Shown: one piece after another, positions 42,138-52,636 of the stretch | How positions within the stretch are numbered: the first letter of the stretch is position 1 | Layout of the letters: each line of letters begins with the position of its first letter | Assembly: GCF_002013895.1 (NCBI RefSeq) | Contig: NZ_MAFQ01000001.1 | Span: 434,001 to 498,000 of the forward strand | Length of the DNA: 64,000 nt | Source of the DNA: Mycobacteroides franklinii | GTDB taxonomy: Bacteria > Actinomycetota > Actinomycetes > Mycobacteriales > Mycobacteriaceae | Reading direction: 5' to 3' | Notes under the pieces: generated by a model | The model's database searches: none | Seen by the model: the letters and a program-made list of their open reading frames with translations, nothing else | Told to the model about the DNA's origin: nothing | Program-made: the position numbers and the translations under genes

Positions 42138-42934
42138 GCCCTGGCGCAGCGAACGCCTTGACGGGCCCGTGTGCCGTCGCGCTGGCCTGGCGTGCCGTGC
42201 CCGAGGCGGGCGGCATCCTTGGTGGCTGTGTGTTGATGCCACACAGGCCACTACGTAGCGAGCGGACCGGGCACTCTGCGGTCAGTGACTGGTGGAATGT
42301 CTCGGTTGATACCGAAACCGCTGACACCGACGGGTATTGCTGAACCCCCAGGATGCTGGCCGATGCGGAGTCTCATGCCCAGGCCGGGGTCGGTGAGGTC
42401 TGCGATCTCCGGTGCTGCCGGATGGAGGCGGTGTCCAGCCGGACTGAGGTGTCGCTAGACAAACATCACCAGTCACACCCGTCACATAAGTTGAAACTGC
42501 GTTTCAGTATCAGCAAACTTTCGGCACACGTTCTAAGTTTTGGGGGTTGTGACGGCCTTGTCGGAGCCGCCGGACGCGACACGCGCGAATGTGGTCGGCG
42601 CCACCTCAATCAAACATAACGATTAGATAACAATCCATGTCTGATCTGCGATGTTATACCTACTCGACCGTAACCACCTGCACGCAGCACGTTTGATTCG
42701 GCGGTTAGTAGCCAGCGGCTGGCCTGCTGTTACGTAAGCGGTGGTTACTCCCGCGTAGAACTCGGCAGTAACTATTACGCCAGAAGAAATCGCCACCCCT
42801 CTTATGACACTCTTAAGTCCAGACCTGCGGTGATGGTGCAGATGGAACGTGCCACAACATGCCCCGATCGACAGAGACGACGACACGGGCGCGGCTGGAA
42901 TCACGACTGACGGAAAAGACGGGTAGGCGGCGAC
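42138..42934. promoter_or_regulatory. 797-bp regulatory region upstream of fas
   Basis: No convincing gene lies here. The right half is unusually AT-rich for this genome (42600-42830) and rich in TTAC/GTAA elements: the 8-bp palindrome TTACGTAA (42730-42737), and GTTACT (42744-42749) facing AGTAAC (42767-42772). A further inverted repeat, TGAAAC-TGC-GTTTCA, lies at 42492-42506. In mycobacteria the TetR-type activator FasR binds inverted repeats in the fas promoter, so these are candidate FasR sites (inference). AGGCGG before the GTG at 42935 is the ribosome-binding site. Confidence 0.5.
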
Positions 42935-45900
42935 GTGACGATCAATGAATACGACAAGGTGACCAGCTCTGAGGACCCCGACGCCAACGGTGCGGTCGAT
43001 CCGGGTCCCGGTGCGGGTCCGGCGCTGATCGATCGTCTGGAGTCCGGTGAGCCCTACGCGGTGGCGTTCGGTGGCCAGGGCAGTGACTGGCTGGAATCGC
43101 TCGCGGACCTGGCGGCCTCGGCCGGCATCGAATCGGAGCTGGCCACGCTCGCCGGTGAGGCCGAGCTGCGGCTGGAACCCGTCGCCAAGGAACTGGTCGT
43201 TGTGCGTCCCGTCGGCTTCACACCACTGGCCTGGGTGCGCGCGCTGACCGCCGAAGAGCCCGTGCCCGCCGCCGCTCAGCTGACCTCGGCCGCAGTTTCC
43301 ATGCCCGGCGTGCTGCTGGCTCAGTTGGCTGCGATCCGCGCTCTGAAGATTCAGGGTCTGGATCTGGCCCAGCTGCCGCCGGTCGCCGTCATCGGACACT
43401 CGCAGGGCGTGCTGGCCGTCGAGGCGCTCAAGGCTCATGGTGCTCGCGATGTCGAGCTGCTGGCCATTGCCCAGCTGGTGGGTGCGGCGGCCACCTTGGT
43501 CGCACGCCGCCGCGGCATCGTGGTGCGTGGTAATCGCACGCCCATGGTGTCGGTGACCAATGTCGACCCAGAACGCATCAAGGCGCTTCTCGACGAGTTC
43601 GCTCAGGACGTTCGCACCGTTCAGCCACCCGCGTTGTCCATCCGTAACGGGCGTCGCTCCGTCGTCATCACCGGTACGCCCGAACAGCTCTCGCGGTTCG
43701 AGCTGTACTGCGAGCAGATCGCCGAGCGTGAGACCGCCGAGCGCAAGGACAAGGTGCGCGGTGGCGCGGTATTCAGCCCGGTCTTCGACCCGGTCGACGT
43801 CGAGGTGGGCTTCCATACCCCGCGCCTGGCCGACGGCGTCGAAATCGCCGGTCGCTGGGCCGCCGCGGCGGGCCTTGATGTCGAGTTGACCAAGGCACTG
43901 ACGGAGTCCATCCTCGTCACCCCGGTTGACTGGGTGAATGACGTCAATCACGTCGCCGATGCCGGCGCTCGCTGGATCCTCGACCTTGGCCCCGGTGATC
44001 TCCTTACCCGCCTGACCGCCCCGGTCATCCGCGGCCTGGGAATCGGGATCGTGCCCACCGCCACGCGCGGCGGGCAGCGCAACCTGTTCATGCACGGTGC
44101 GGTACCCGAGGTTGCCCGGGCATGGACCTCGTTCGCGCCCACCGTGGTGTCGCTGCCGGACGGCTCGGTCAAGCTGTCCACCAAGTTCACCCGTCTTACC
44201 GGACGTTCGCCTATCCTGCTGGCGGGCATGACGCCGACCACCGTCGATGCGAAAATCGTTGCGGCCGCTGCCAATGCGGGTCACTGGTCCGAGCTCGCCG
44301 GTGGTGGGCAGGTCACCGAGGAAATCTTCAGCGCCCGCATGGAGGAGCTCACCGGGTTGCTGGAACCGGGTCGTCAGATCCAGTTCAACTCGCTGTTCCT
44401 CGACCCCTACCTGTGGAAGTTGCAGGTCGGCTCGAAGCGCTTGGTGCAGAAGGCTCGTCAGGCCGGTGCGCCGATCGACGGTGTTGTCGTCACCGCCGGT
44501 GTCCCGGAGCTGGAAGAGGCCGTCGCGCTCATCGACGAGCTCACCGAAATCGGCTTCAGCCACATCGTGTTCAAGCCGGGCACTGTCGAGCAGATCCGCT
44601 CGGTGGTGCGCATCGCGGCCGAGGTTCCGACCCGGCCGATCATCATGCACGTCGAGGGTGGCCGCGCGGGCGGACACCACTCATGGGAGGACCTCGACGA
44701 CCTGCTGCTGGCCACCTACTCGGAGCTGCGTTCGCGCTCCAACATCACCGTGTGCGTCGGTGGCGGCATCGGAACTCCGGAGCAGGCCGCCGAGTACCTC
44801 AGTGGCCGTTGGGCATTGAAGTTCGGATTCCCGCTCATGCCGGTCGATGGCATTCTGGTTGGCACCGCGGCCATGGCCACCCTGGAGGCCACCACCTCGG
44901 CGTCGGTCAAGCAGATGCTCGTCGAGACCCAGGGCACCCCGGAATGGGTGCCCGCCGGAAAAGCGCAGGGCGGCATGGCCTCCGGGCGCAGCCAGCTGGG
45001 CGCCGACATCCACGAGATCGACAACGCGGCCTCGCGCTGTGGCCGCCTGCTCGACGACGTGGCCGGTGACGCGGATGCGGTGGCCAAGCGCCGCGACGAG
45101 ATCATCGCCGCGATGGAGCTGACCGCCAAGCAGTACTTCGGCGACGTCACGGAGATGACGTACGCGCAGTGGCTGAACCGGTATGTGGAACTGTCCATCG
45201 GTGACGGCGACAGCACCGCCGACACCGCCGTGGCGCATTCGCCGTGGCTGGACATCACCTGGCGGGATCGGTTCGAGCAGATGCTCAAGCGTGCCGAAGC
45301 CCGGCTGCACCCCAAGGATTTTGGGCCCGTCGAGACCCTGTTCGTCGACGAGGACTTGCTGGAGCGTCCGGCCGATGCCATCGCGGCCCTGCTGCAGCGC
45401 TACCCGGAAGCCGACGCCATCAAGCTGCACCCGGCGGATGTGCCCTTCTTCGTCGCGCTGTGCAAGACCCTCGGCAAGCCCGTCAACTTCGTGCCCGTCA
45501 TCGACAAGGACGTGCGCCGCTGGTGGCGCAGCGACTCGCTGTGGCAGGCGCACGACGCCCGCTACACCGCCGAGCAGGTGTGCATCATTCCTGGCACCGC
45601 CGCGGTTGCCGGGATCACCCGGGTCGACGAGCCGGTGGGTGACCTGCTGAACCGGTTCGAACAGACCGCCATCGACGAGGTCGTCGCCACCGGCGTCGAA
45701 CCGCTGCCGGTGCGCACGCGCCTGCGTCGCCGCTGGGATGTCGAGGGTCCGTTGGCGACAGTCCTGGACGCGCCAGATGTGCTGTGGTCCGGACGTATTG
45801 CCGTCAACCCGGTGCACCGGATCGCTCCCGACGGAGCCTGGCAGGTCTTCGAAGACCGCACCGCTTCACATCCTTCGACCGGTGCCCGTCTTGAGGTCAC

Positions 45901-48900
45901 CGGCGACGACTCGGTGCGTCTGAGCGTGCCGTTGTCGGGTACTTGGGTCGACATCGACCTGACGTTGCCCGTCACCACGCGAGACGGTGGCACCCCGGTG
46001 GTGACCACCGAGGCGGCGGCCGCCGCCATGCGGACCGTGCTTGCGGTCGCCGGCGGGTTCGAAGATGCAGCGGGCCCGGCGTCATTGGTCGAGAACGGGA
46101 CCGCACGTGTTGTCGCGCAGTGGGATCCGGAGCGCGTCGCTGACCACACCGGCGTTACCGCGGTGCTGCCCGCGCCATTGGCCCCCGGATCGTCCACCGT
46201 GCCGGACGCGCTGGTCGGCCTGTGCTGGCCGGCCGTGTTCGCCGCCATCGGCGAGGCCAAGACCGAGGACGGAACCGGCGTAATCGAGGGTCTGCTCTCC
46301 CTGGTGCACCTGGACCACGCCGCGCACCTGCTCTCGGCACTTCCTGCCGAAAGCGCCGAATTGACCGTCACCGCAACAGCTTCTGCTGCCACCGACACCG
46401 AGGTCGGTCGGGTCGTCCCCGTCGACGTCACCGTGGCGGCAGCCGACGGCACCGTGCTGGCGACTCTGCAGGAGCGGTTCGCCATCCTCGGGCGCAACGG
46501 CGCAGCCGAGCTGACCGACCCGGTACGGGCCGGTGGTGCACTCTCCGAGCACGAGGTGGATACCACTCGTCGCCGTCGTCGTGACGCCAAGATCTTCGCC
46601 CCGACCGATATGCGGGCGTTCGCGGTGGTTTCGGGCGATCACAACCCGATTCACACCGACAAGTCGGCCGCACTGTTGGCCGGACTGGGATCGCCGATCG
46701 TGCATGGCATGTGGCTCTCGGCTGCCGCACAGCACGTAGTCACCTCCGCGGACGGCTCGAGTACCCCGCCGCGCACGCTCATCGGCTGGACGGCTCGCTT
46801 CCTGGGCATGGTGCAGCCGGGCGATCAGGTTGATGTGCGCGTGGATCGTGTCGGAATCGATTCCGGCGCAGAGGTTGTAGAGATCCAGGCCAAGGTCGGC
46901 ACCGATCTGGTGATGTCGGCCACCGCACGCCTGGCCGCCCCCAAGACGGTCTACGCGTTTCCGGGCCAGGGCATTCAGCACAAGGGCATGGGTATGGACG
47001 TGCGTTCGCGTTCCAAGGCCGCCCGCAAGGTCTGGGATAAGGCCGACAAGTTCACCCGCGAGCGCCTCGGCTTCTCGGTGCTGCACGTCGTGAAGGACAA
47101 CCCGACGAGTCTCATCGCCGGCGGCGTGCACTACCAGCATCCCGAGGGTGTGCTGTACCTGACGCAGTTCACCCAGGTGGCCATGGCTACCTTGGCCACC
47201 GCGCAGATCGCCGAGATGAAGGAATCCGGGTCGTTCGTGGAGGACGCGATCACCTGTGGTCACTCCGTCGGTGAGTACACCGCGCTGGCCACCGTCAGCG
47301 GGGTCATTCCGCAGGACGGTCTGCTCGAGGTGGTTTTCCACCGCGGGTCGGCGATGCACGACATCGTGCCGCGAGATGAGCAGGGGCGCAGTAACTACCG
47401 ACTGGCGGCGATCCGTCCGTCGCAGATCGGGCTGGAAGACGCCGACGTCCAGGCGTTCGTCGCCGATATCGCGGCGCATTCCGGAGAGTTTCTTCAGATC
47501 GTGAACTTCAACCTGCGGGGTTCGCAGTACGCGATCGCCGGCACGGTGCGCGGCCTCGAGCTGCTGGAGGCCGAGGTCGAGAAGCGGCGCGAGGCGTTCG
47601 GCGGCCGCCGCTCCTTCATCATGGTGCCGGGTATCGATGTGCCGTTCCACTCCGAGGTGCTGCGGGTCGGCGTTGCCGAGTTCCGCCGTTCCCTCGAGCG
47701 AGTTCTGCCCATGGATGGCGATCCGAACCTGATCATCGGCAAGTACATCCCGAACCTGGTGCCCAAGCCGTTCACCTTGGACCGCGAGTTCATCCAGGAG
47801 ATTCGGGATCTGGTTCCGGCCGAGCCGCTCGATGAGGTGCTCGCCGACTACGACACGTGGCGCAACGAGAAGCCGGTGTTGTTGTGCCGCAAGGTGCTTA
47901 TCGAGCTGCTGGCATGGCAGTTCGCCAGCCCGGTGCGGTGGATCGAGACCCAGGACCTGCTGTTCACCGAGGAGGCCGCGGGCGGTCTCGGTGTGGAGCG
48001 GTTCGTCGAGGTGGGCGTGAAGTCGATGCCGACGGTCGCCGGTCTGGCCAACAACACCCTGAAGCTGCCCGAGTTCAGCCACAGCTCGGTCGAGGTGCTC
48101 AACGTCGAACGCGACCATGCGGTGCTGTTCGGCACGGACAGTGATCCGGAGCCCGAGCCCGAAATCGAAGAGCCCGTGGAGAACACCGCGGCGTCCTCCG
48201 CATCCGCCGAGGCGGCTCCGGCTCCCGCTGCCGCCCCCGCGGCACCGAGCGGCGGCCCGCGTCCGGACGACATCGGGTTCGATGCCTCTGATGCGACGCT
48301 GGCCTTGATCGCACTTTCGACGAAGATGCGCATCGACCAGATCGAGCCGGTGGACTCCATCGAGAGCCTCACCGACGGTGCCTCCTCGCGCCGTAACCAG
48401 TTGCTGGTCGACCTGGGCTCCGAGCTGAACCTGAGCGCCATCGACGGTGCCGCGGAAGCGGATCTGTCCGGATTGCGGGTGCAGGTCACCAAGTTGGCGC
48501 GCACCTACAAGCCATTCGGCCCGGTGCTCTCGGACTCGATCAACGATCAGCTCAAGACCGTCTTCGGGCCGTCGGGTAAGCGCCCCACCGCCATCGCCGA
48601 GCGGGTCACCAAGACGTGGGAACTCGGCCCGGGCTGGGTCAAGCACGTCACTGTCGAGCTGTCCCTGGGTACCCGTGAGGGCACCAGCGTCCGGGGTGGC
48701 GACCTCGGTGGCTTGGCCCCCAGCACGCTGGCGGATGGCAATGCCGTGGATGCCGCGATCGATGCTGCGGTTGCCGCGGTGGCCGGCCGTCGCGGTGTCG
48801 GTGTGTCGCTGCCGTCGGCGGGTGGTGGCGGCGGTGCGACCGTCGACGCTGCCGCGCTGAGTGAGTTCACCGATCAGATCACCGGCCGCGAGGGCGTCTT

Positions 48901-51900
48901 GGCCTCGGCTGCCCGTCTGGTGCTCGACCAGCTGGGCCTGTCGGCTCCGGTCGTGACTCCCGATGGCGCTGCCGATACCGAACTCGTCGAGCTGGTTTCT
49001 GCCGAATTGGGTTCGGACTGGCCGCGTTTGGTGGCGCCGAGCTTCGACGCCAAGAAGGCAGTGGTGTTCGACGACCGCTGGGCCAGTGCTCGTGAGGACC
49101 TGGCGCGGTTGTGGATCACCGAGGAAGACGAGATCGACAGCCAGTGGGCACAGTTGGCCGAAAGCTTTGAAGGTGCCGGGCATGCCGTTGGCACGCAGGC
49201 CAATTGGTGGCAGGGCAAGTCGCTGGCGCAGGGCCGCAATGTGCACGCCTCGCTGTACGGTCGCATCGCCGCAGGTGCCGAGAGCCCCGATCAGGGCAAG
49301 TGGGGCGGCGAGGTCGCGGTAGTGACCGGTGCGTCCAAGGGCTCGATCGCCGCCTCGGTGGTGGCCGCGCTGCTCTCCGGCGGTGCGACGGTCATCGCGA
49401 CCACCTCGCGTCTTGACGAGGCCCGGTTGGCGTTCTACCGCAACCTGTACCGCGAGAGCGCACGGTTCGGCGCCAAGCTGTGGGTGGTGCCGGCCAACAT
49501 GGCCTCGTACGCCGACATCGACGCGCTGGTGCAGTGGGTCGGCACCGAGCAGTCCGAAAGCCTTGGGCCGATGTCGATTCACCTCAAGGATGCGCAGACC
49601 CCGACGCTGCTGTTCCCGTTCGCCGCACCGAAGGTGGTCGGGGATCTGTCGGAGGCCGGGTCGCGTGCCGAGATGGAGATGAAGGTGCTCCTGTGGGCCG
49701 TGCAGCGGCTCATCGGCGGCCTGTCGGCCATCGGTGCCGAGCGCGACATCGCCTCGCGTCTGCACGTGGTGCTTCCCGGTTCGCCGAACCGCGGCATGTT
49801 CGGTGGCGACGGCGCGTACGGCGAGTCCAAGGCGGCTCTCGATGCGCTGGTCACCCGCTGGAAGGCGGAGTCGTCGTGGGCGTCGCGAGTCAGCTTGGCG
49901 CACGCCCTGATCGGCTGGACCCGCGGCACCGGGCTGATGGGTCACAACGACGCCATCGTCACCGCCGTCGAAGAAGCCGGAGTCACCACGTACTCCACCG
50001 CGGATATGGCCTCGATGCTGTTGGCGCTGTGCAACGCGGAGGCGCGCGTGCAGGCCGCACAGGCGCCGGTGGAGAAGGATCTCACCGGCGGGCTGGCCGA
50101 GGTTGAGCTCGATATGGCCGAGCTGGCCGCCAAGGCCCGTGAGGACATGGCGAGCACAGCGGCCAAGTCCGATGAAGAAGGTGACGACCCGGAGTCTCCG
50201 GGATTCATTGCGGCACTGCCTTCTCCGCCGCGGGGTTACACCTCGACGCTGCCGCCTGAGTGGGCCGACCTCGACGTCGACCCCGCGGACCTGGTGGTAA
50301 TCGTCGGTGGTGGTGAGCTTGGTCCGCTGGGCTCCTCGCGCACCCGCTACGAGATGGAGGTCGACGACGAGCTGTCGGCGGCCGGCGTCCTGGAGCTTGC
50401 CTGGACCACCGGACTGGTCAAGTGGGAGAACGACCCCGAGGCCGGTTGGTACGACACCGAAACCGGTGAGCTGGTTCCCGAATCGGAATTGGTGGAGCGT
50501 TACCACGACAAGGTGGTCGGCAACATCGGTGTCCGTGAGTTCGTGGACGACGGTGCGATCGACCCCGATCACGCGTCGCCGCTGTTGGTTTCGGTGTTCC
50601 TGGACAAGGACTTCACCTTCACGGTGTCCACCGAGGCCGAGGCCCGCGAGTTCGTGAAGTGGGATCCCGAGCACACCACCATCCAGCCGTTGCCCGATGG
50701 CAGCGACTGGCAGGTGACGCGCAAGGCGGGTACCGAGGTTCGCGTGCCGCGCAAGACCAAGTTGTCGCGGACCGTCGGTGCACAGATCCCGACCGGTTTC
50801 GATCCGACCGTGTGGGGAATCACCCCGGACATGGTCAGCTCCATCGACCGGGTGGCGCTGTGGAACATGATCGCCACCGTGGACGCGTTCCTGTCGGCGG
50901 GCTTCACCCCGACCGAACTGATGCGTTGGGTGCACCCGAGCCTGGTGGCCAACACACAGGGCACCGGCATGGGTGGCATGACCTCGATGCAGACCATGTA
51001 CCACGGAAACCTGTTGGGCCGTAACAAGCCGAACGACATCCTGCAGGAAGTACTGCCGAACGTCGTCGCCGCGCACGTGGTTCAGTCATACGTCGGTTCC
51101 TATGGCGCGATGATCCACCCGGTGGCGGCCTGCGCCACCGCGGCGGTGTCCGTCGAGGAAGGTGTCGACAAGATCCGGCTCGGCAAGGCGCATCTGGCGC
51201 TGGCCGGCGGGTTCGACGACCTGACGCTGGAAGCAATCATCGGCTTCGGTGACATGGCCGCGACCGCCGACACCGAGATGATGCGGGCCAAGGGCATTGC
51301 GGACAAGCGGTTCTCGCGGGCCAATGACCGCCGTCGCCTCGGCTTCGTGGAGGCGCAGGGTGGTGGCAGCGTGCTGCTGGCGCGCGGTGACCTGGCCCTG
51401 AAGATGGGCCTGCCGGTGCTGGCGGTGGTGGGCTACGCCCAGTCGTTCGGTGACGGTGTGCACACCTCCATCCCGGCGCCGGGCCTGGGTGCGCTGGCCG
51501 CTGGGCGAGGTGGCAAGGATTCGGATCTGGCGCGCGCGCTCAACAAGCTGGGCGTCACCGCCGATGACATCGCCGTCATCTCCAAGCACGACACGTCCAC
51601 GCTGGCTAACGATCCCAACGAGACCGAGCTGCATGAGCGGCTCGCGGCCTCGCTGGGTCGCTCGGACGGTGCGCCGCTGTTCGTCATCTCGCAGAAGAAC
51701 CTGACCGGCCACGCCAAGGGTGGTGCCGCGGTGTTCCAGATGCTGGGCCTGTGCCAGGTGCTGCGCGACGGGGTCATCCCGCCGAACCGCAGCCTGGACT
51801 GTGTCGACGACGAGTTGTCCACCAGCCAGCACTTCGTGTGGTTGCGGGAGTCGCTGCCGCTCAAGGAGAAGCTGCCGCTGAAGGCGGGTCTGGTGACGAG

Positions 51901-52189
51901 CCTCGGCTTCGGTCACGTGTCGGGTCTGGTGGCACTGGTGCACCCACAGGCGTTCATCGCCTCGCTGCGCCCGGAGGATCGTGCTGACTACGAGAAGCGT
52001 TCGCGTGAGCGTATTCTCGCCGGCCAGCGCCGTCTGGCCTCGGCCATGGCCGGTGGCCGGCCGATGTACGAGCGGCCGGACGGTCGTCGCTTCGACCACG
52101 ATCACGACGAGTCGGAGAAGCGTCAGGAAGCCGCGATGCTGCTGGATCCGGGTGCGCGTCTCAGTGAAGACGAGGTCTACCACCGGTGA
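42935..52189 (+). CDS. fas: type I fatty acid synthase Fas
   Basis: 3,084 residues, GTG start; M. tuberculosis Fas is about 3,070. It makes C16-C18 and C24-C26 acyl-CoAs for phospholipids and mycolic acids. Domains in order: acetyltransferase (GHSQG, S156), enoyl reductase (from about residue 430, LLAGMTPTTVDAKIVAAAA), a dehydratase with a hotdog motif GDHNPIHTDK (near 1234-1243), malonyl/palmitoyl transferase (GHSVGEYTA, S1444), acyl carrier (DGASSRRNQLLVDLG, phosphopantetheine site S1817 or S1818), ketoreductase (VTGASKGSIAASVVA, 2130 on) and ketosynthase (AACATAAVSVEEG, C2733; KHDTSTLANDPNE; LTGHAKGGAAVFQ). All active sites look intact. No built-in phosphopantetheinyl transferase; acpS follows with a 4-nt overlap. 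Confidence 0.97.
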   Translation: MTINEYDKVTSSEDPDANGAVDPGPGAGPALIDRLESGEPYAVAFGGQGSDWLESLADLAASAGIESELATLAGEAELRLEPVAKELVVVRPVGFTPLAWVRALTAEEPVPAAAQLTSAAVSMPGVLLAQLAAIRALKIQGLDLAQLPPVAVIGHSQGVLAVEALKAHGARDVELLAIAQLVGAAATLVARRRGIVVRGNRTPMVSVTNVDPERIKALLDEFAQDVRTVQPPALSIRNGRRSVVITGTPEQLSRFELYCEQIAERETAERKDKVRGGAVFSPVFDPVDVEVGFHTPRLADGVEIAGRWAAAAGLDVELTKALTESILVTPVDWVNDVNHVADAGARWILDLGPGDLLTRLTAPVIRGLGIGIVPTATRGGQRNLFMHGAVPEVARAWTSFAPTVVSLPDGSVKLSTKFTRLTGRSPILLAGMTPTTVDAKIVAAAANAGHWSELAGGGQVTEEIFSARMEELTGLLEPGRQIQFNSLFLDPYLWKLQVGSKRLVQKARQAGAPIDGVVVTAGVPELEEAVALIDELTEIGFSHIVFKPGTVEQIRSVVRIAAEVPTRPIIMHVEGGRAGGHHSWEDLDDLLLATYSELRSRSNITVCVGGGIGTPEQAAEYLSGRWALKFGFPLMPVDGILVGTAAMATLEATTSASVKQMLVETQGTPEWVPAGKAQGGMASGRSQLGADIHEIDNAASRCGRLLDDVAGDADAVAKRRDEIIAAMELTAKQYFGDVTEMTYAQWLNRYVELSIGDGDSTADTAVAHSPWLDITWRDRFEQMLKRAEARLHPKDFGPVETLFVDEDLLERPADAIAALLQRYPEADAIKLHPADVPFFVALCKTLGKPVNFVPVIDKDVRRWWRSDSLWQAHDARYTAEQVCIIPGTAAVAGITRVDEPVGDLLNRFEQTAIDEVVATGVEPLPVRTRLRRRWDVEGPLATVLDAPDVLWSGRIAVNPVHRIAPDGAWQVFEDRTASHPSTGARLEVTGDDSVRLSVPLSGTWVDIDLTLPVTTRDGGTPVVTTEAAAAAMRTVLAVAGGFEDAAGPASLVENGTARVVAQWDPERVADHTGVTAVLPAPLAPGSSTVPDALVGLCWPAVFAAIGEAKTEDGTGVIEGLLSLVHLDHAAHLLSALPAESAELTVTATASAATDTEVGRVVPVDVTVAAADGTVLATLQERFAILGRNGAAELTDPVRAGGALSEHEVDTTRRRRRDAKIFAPTDMRAFAVVSGDHNPIHTDKSAALLAGLGSPIVHGMWLSAAAQHVVTSADGSSTPPRTLIGWTARFLGMVQPGDQVDVRVDRVGIDSGAEVVEIQAKVGTDLVMSATARLAAPKTVYAFPGQGIQHKGMGMDVRSRSKAARKVWDKADKFTRERLGFSVLHVVKDNPTSLIAGGVHYQHPEGVLYLTQFTQVAMATLATAQIAEMKESGSFVEDAITCGHSVGEYTALATVSGVIPQDGLLEVVFHRGSAMHDIVPRDEQGRSNYRLAAIRPSQIGLEDADVQAFVADIAAHSGEFLQIVNFNLRGSQYAIAGTVRGLELLEAEVEKRREAFGGRRSFIMVPGIDVPFHSEVLRVGVAEFRRSLERVLPMDGDPNLIIGKYIPNLVPKPFTLDREFIQEIRDLVPAEPLDEVLADYDTWRNEKPVLLCRKVLIELLAWQFASPVRWIETQDLLFTEEAAGGLGVERFVEVGVKSMPTVAGLANNTLKLPEFSHSSVEVLNVERDHAVLFGTDSDPEPEPEIEEPVENTAASSASAEAAPAPAAAPAAPSGGPRPDDIGFDASDATLALIALSTKMRIDQIEPVDSIESLTDGASSRRNQLLVDLGSELNLSAIDGAAEADLSGLRVQVTKLARTYKPFGPVLSDSINDQLKTVFGPSGKRPTAIAERVTKTWELGPGWVKHVTVELSLGTREGTSVRGGDLGGLAPSTLADGNAVDAAIDAAVAAVAGRRGVGVSLPSAGGGGGATVDAAALSEFTDQITGREGVLASAARLVLDQLGLSAPVVTPDGAADTELVELVSAELGSDWPRLVAPSFDAKKAVVFDDRWASAREDLARLWITEEDEIDSQWAQLAESFEGAGHAVGTQANWWQGKSLAQGRNVHASLYGRIAAGAESPDQGKWGGEVAVVTGASKGSIAASVVAALLSGGATVIATTSRLDEARLAFYRNLYRESARFGAKLWVVPANMASYADIDALVQWVGTEQSESLGPMSIHLKDAQTPTLLFPFAAPKVVGDLSEAGSRAEMEMKVLLWAVQRLIGGLSAIGAERDIASRLHVVLPGSPNRGMFGGDGAYGESKAALDALVTRWKAESSWASRVSLAHALIGWTRGTGLMGHNDAIVTAVEEAGVTTYSTADMASMLLALCNAEARVQAAQAPVEKDLTGGLAEVELDMAELAAKAREDMASTAAKSDEEGDDPESPGFIAALPSPPRGYTSTLPPEWADLDVDPADLVVIVGGGELGPLGSSRTRYEMEVDDELSAAGVLELAWTTGLVKWENDPEAGWYDTETGELVPESELVERYHDKVVGNIGVREFVDDGAIDPDHASPLLVSVFLDKDFTFTVSTEAEAREFVKWDPEHTTIQPLPDGSDWQVTRKAGTEVRVPRKTKLSRTVGAQIPTGFDPTVWGITPDMVSSIDRVALWNMIATVDAFLSAGFTPTELMRWVHPSLVANTQGTGMGGMTSMQTMYHGNLLGRNKPNDILQEVLPNVVAAHVVQSYVGSYGAMIHPVAACATAAVSVEEGVDKIRLGKAHLALAGGFDDLTLEAIIGFGDMAATADTEMMRAKGIADKRFSRANDRRRLGFVEAQGGGSVLLARGDLALKMGLPVLAVVGYAQSFGDGVHTSIPAPGLGALAAGRGGKDSDLARALNKLGVTADDIAVISKHDTSTLANDPNETELHERLAASLGRSDGAPLFVISQKNLTGHAKGGAAVFQMLGLCQVLRDGVIPPNRSLDCVDDELSTSQHFVWLRESLPLKEKLPLKAGLVTSLGFGHVSGLVALVHPQAFIASLRPEDRADYEKRSRERILAGQRRLASAMAGGRPMYERPDGRRFDHDHDESEKRQEAAMLLDPGARLSEDEVYHR

Positions 52190-52590
52190 TTGTCGGTATC
52201 GGGATCGACCTAGTGACCATCTCCGAGTTCGGAGAGCAACTAGCCAGTCCCGGAACGGCTTTCGGGTCCGCGTTCACGCCGGGGGAGCGGCGTGACGCGG
52301 CCTCGAAGACCGGTGGTGAGGCGCGGTACCTGGCGGCTCGTTGGGCGGCCAAGGAAGCAGTCATCAAGGCGTGGTCGGGGTCGCGGTATTCGCAGCGGCC
52401 AGTGTTGCCGGAGAACATCCACCGGGACATCGAAGTCGTGACGGACACCTGGGGCCGCCCGCGTATCCGGCTTTCCGGGGCGATCGCCGAGTACCTGGCG
52501 GATATGACGATGCACGTGACCTTGACGCATGACGGTGACACCGCAGCGGCGTTCGTCGTGCTCGAGCAGGAGGGCGAAGCCTCCTCGTAG
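52186..52590 (+). CDS. acpS: holo-[acyl-carrier-protein] synthase AcpS
   Basis: 134 residues. AcpS adds 4'-phosphopantetheine from CoA to the Fas acyl-carrier serine. The magnesium-binding motifs are VGIGIDLVTISEF (D8) and ARWAAKEAVIKAW. The GTG start sits inside the fas stop (GTGA), ensuring co-production of synthase and activator, as in M. tuberculosis. Confidence 0.95.
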   Translation: MIVGIGIDLVTISEFGEQLASPGTAFGSAFTPGERRDAASKTGGEARYLAARWAAKEAVIKAWSGSRYSQRPVLPENIHRDIEVVTDTWGRPRIRLSGAIAEYLADMTMHVTLTHDGDTAAAFVVLEQEGEASS

Positions 52591-52636
52591 CGGCAGGCCG
52601 CCGGTGGGATGCGGCGCCGTCTGTTAAGAAGTGCCT

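Noticed and set aside
42128..42619. Two short plus-strand frames upstream of fas (42128-42343 and 42353-42619)
   Set aside because: No ribosome-binding site, no recognisable sequence, and placed in the regulatory leader of fas.
46082..51076. Very long open frame (about 1,660 codons) on the minus strand inside fas
   Set aside because: It is antisense to a fully conserved Fas coding region, has low-complexity Arg/Gly/His/Gln-rich composition typical of GC-rich shadow frames, and shows no domain motifs. The same applies to the 42623-44680 and 51086-52183 minus frames.
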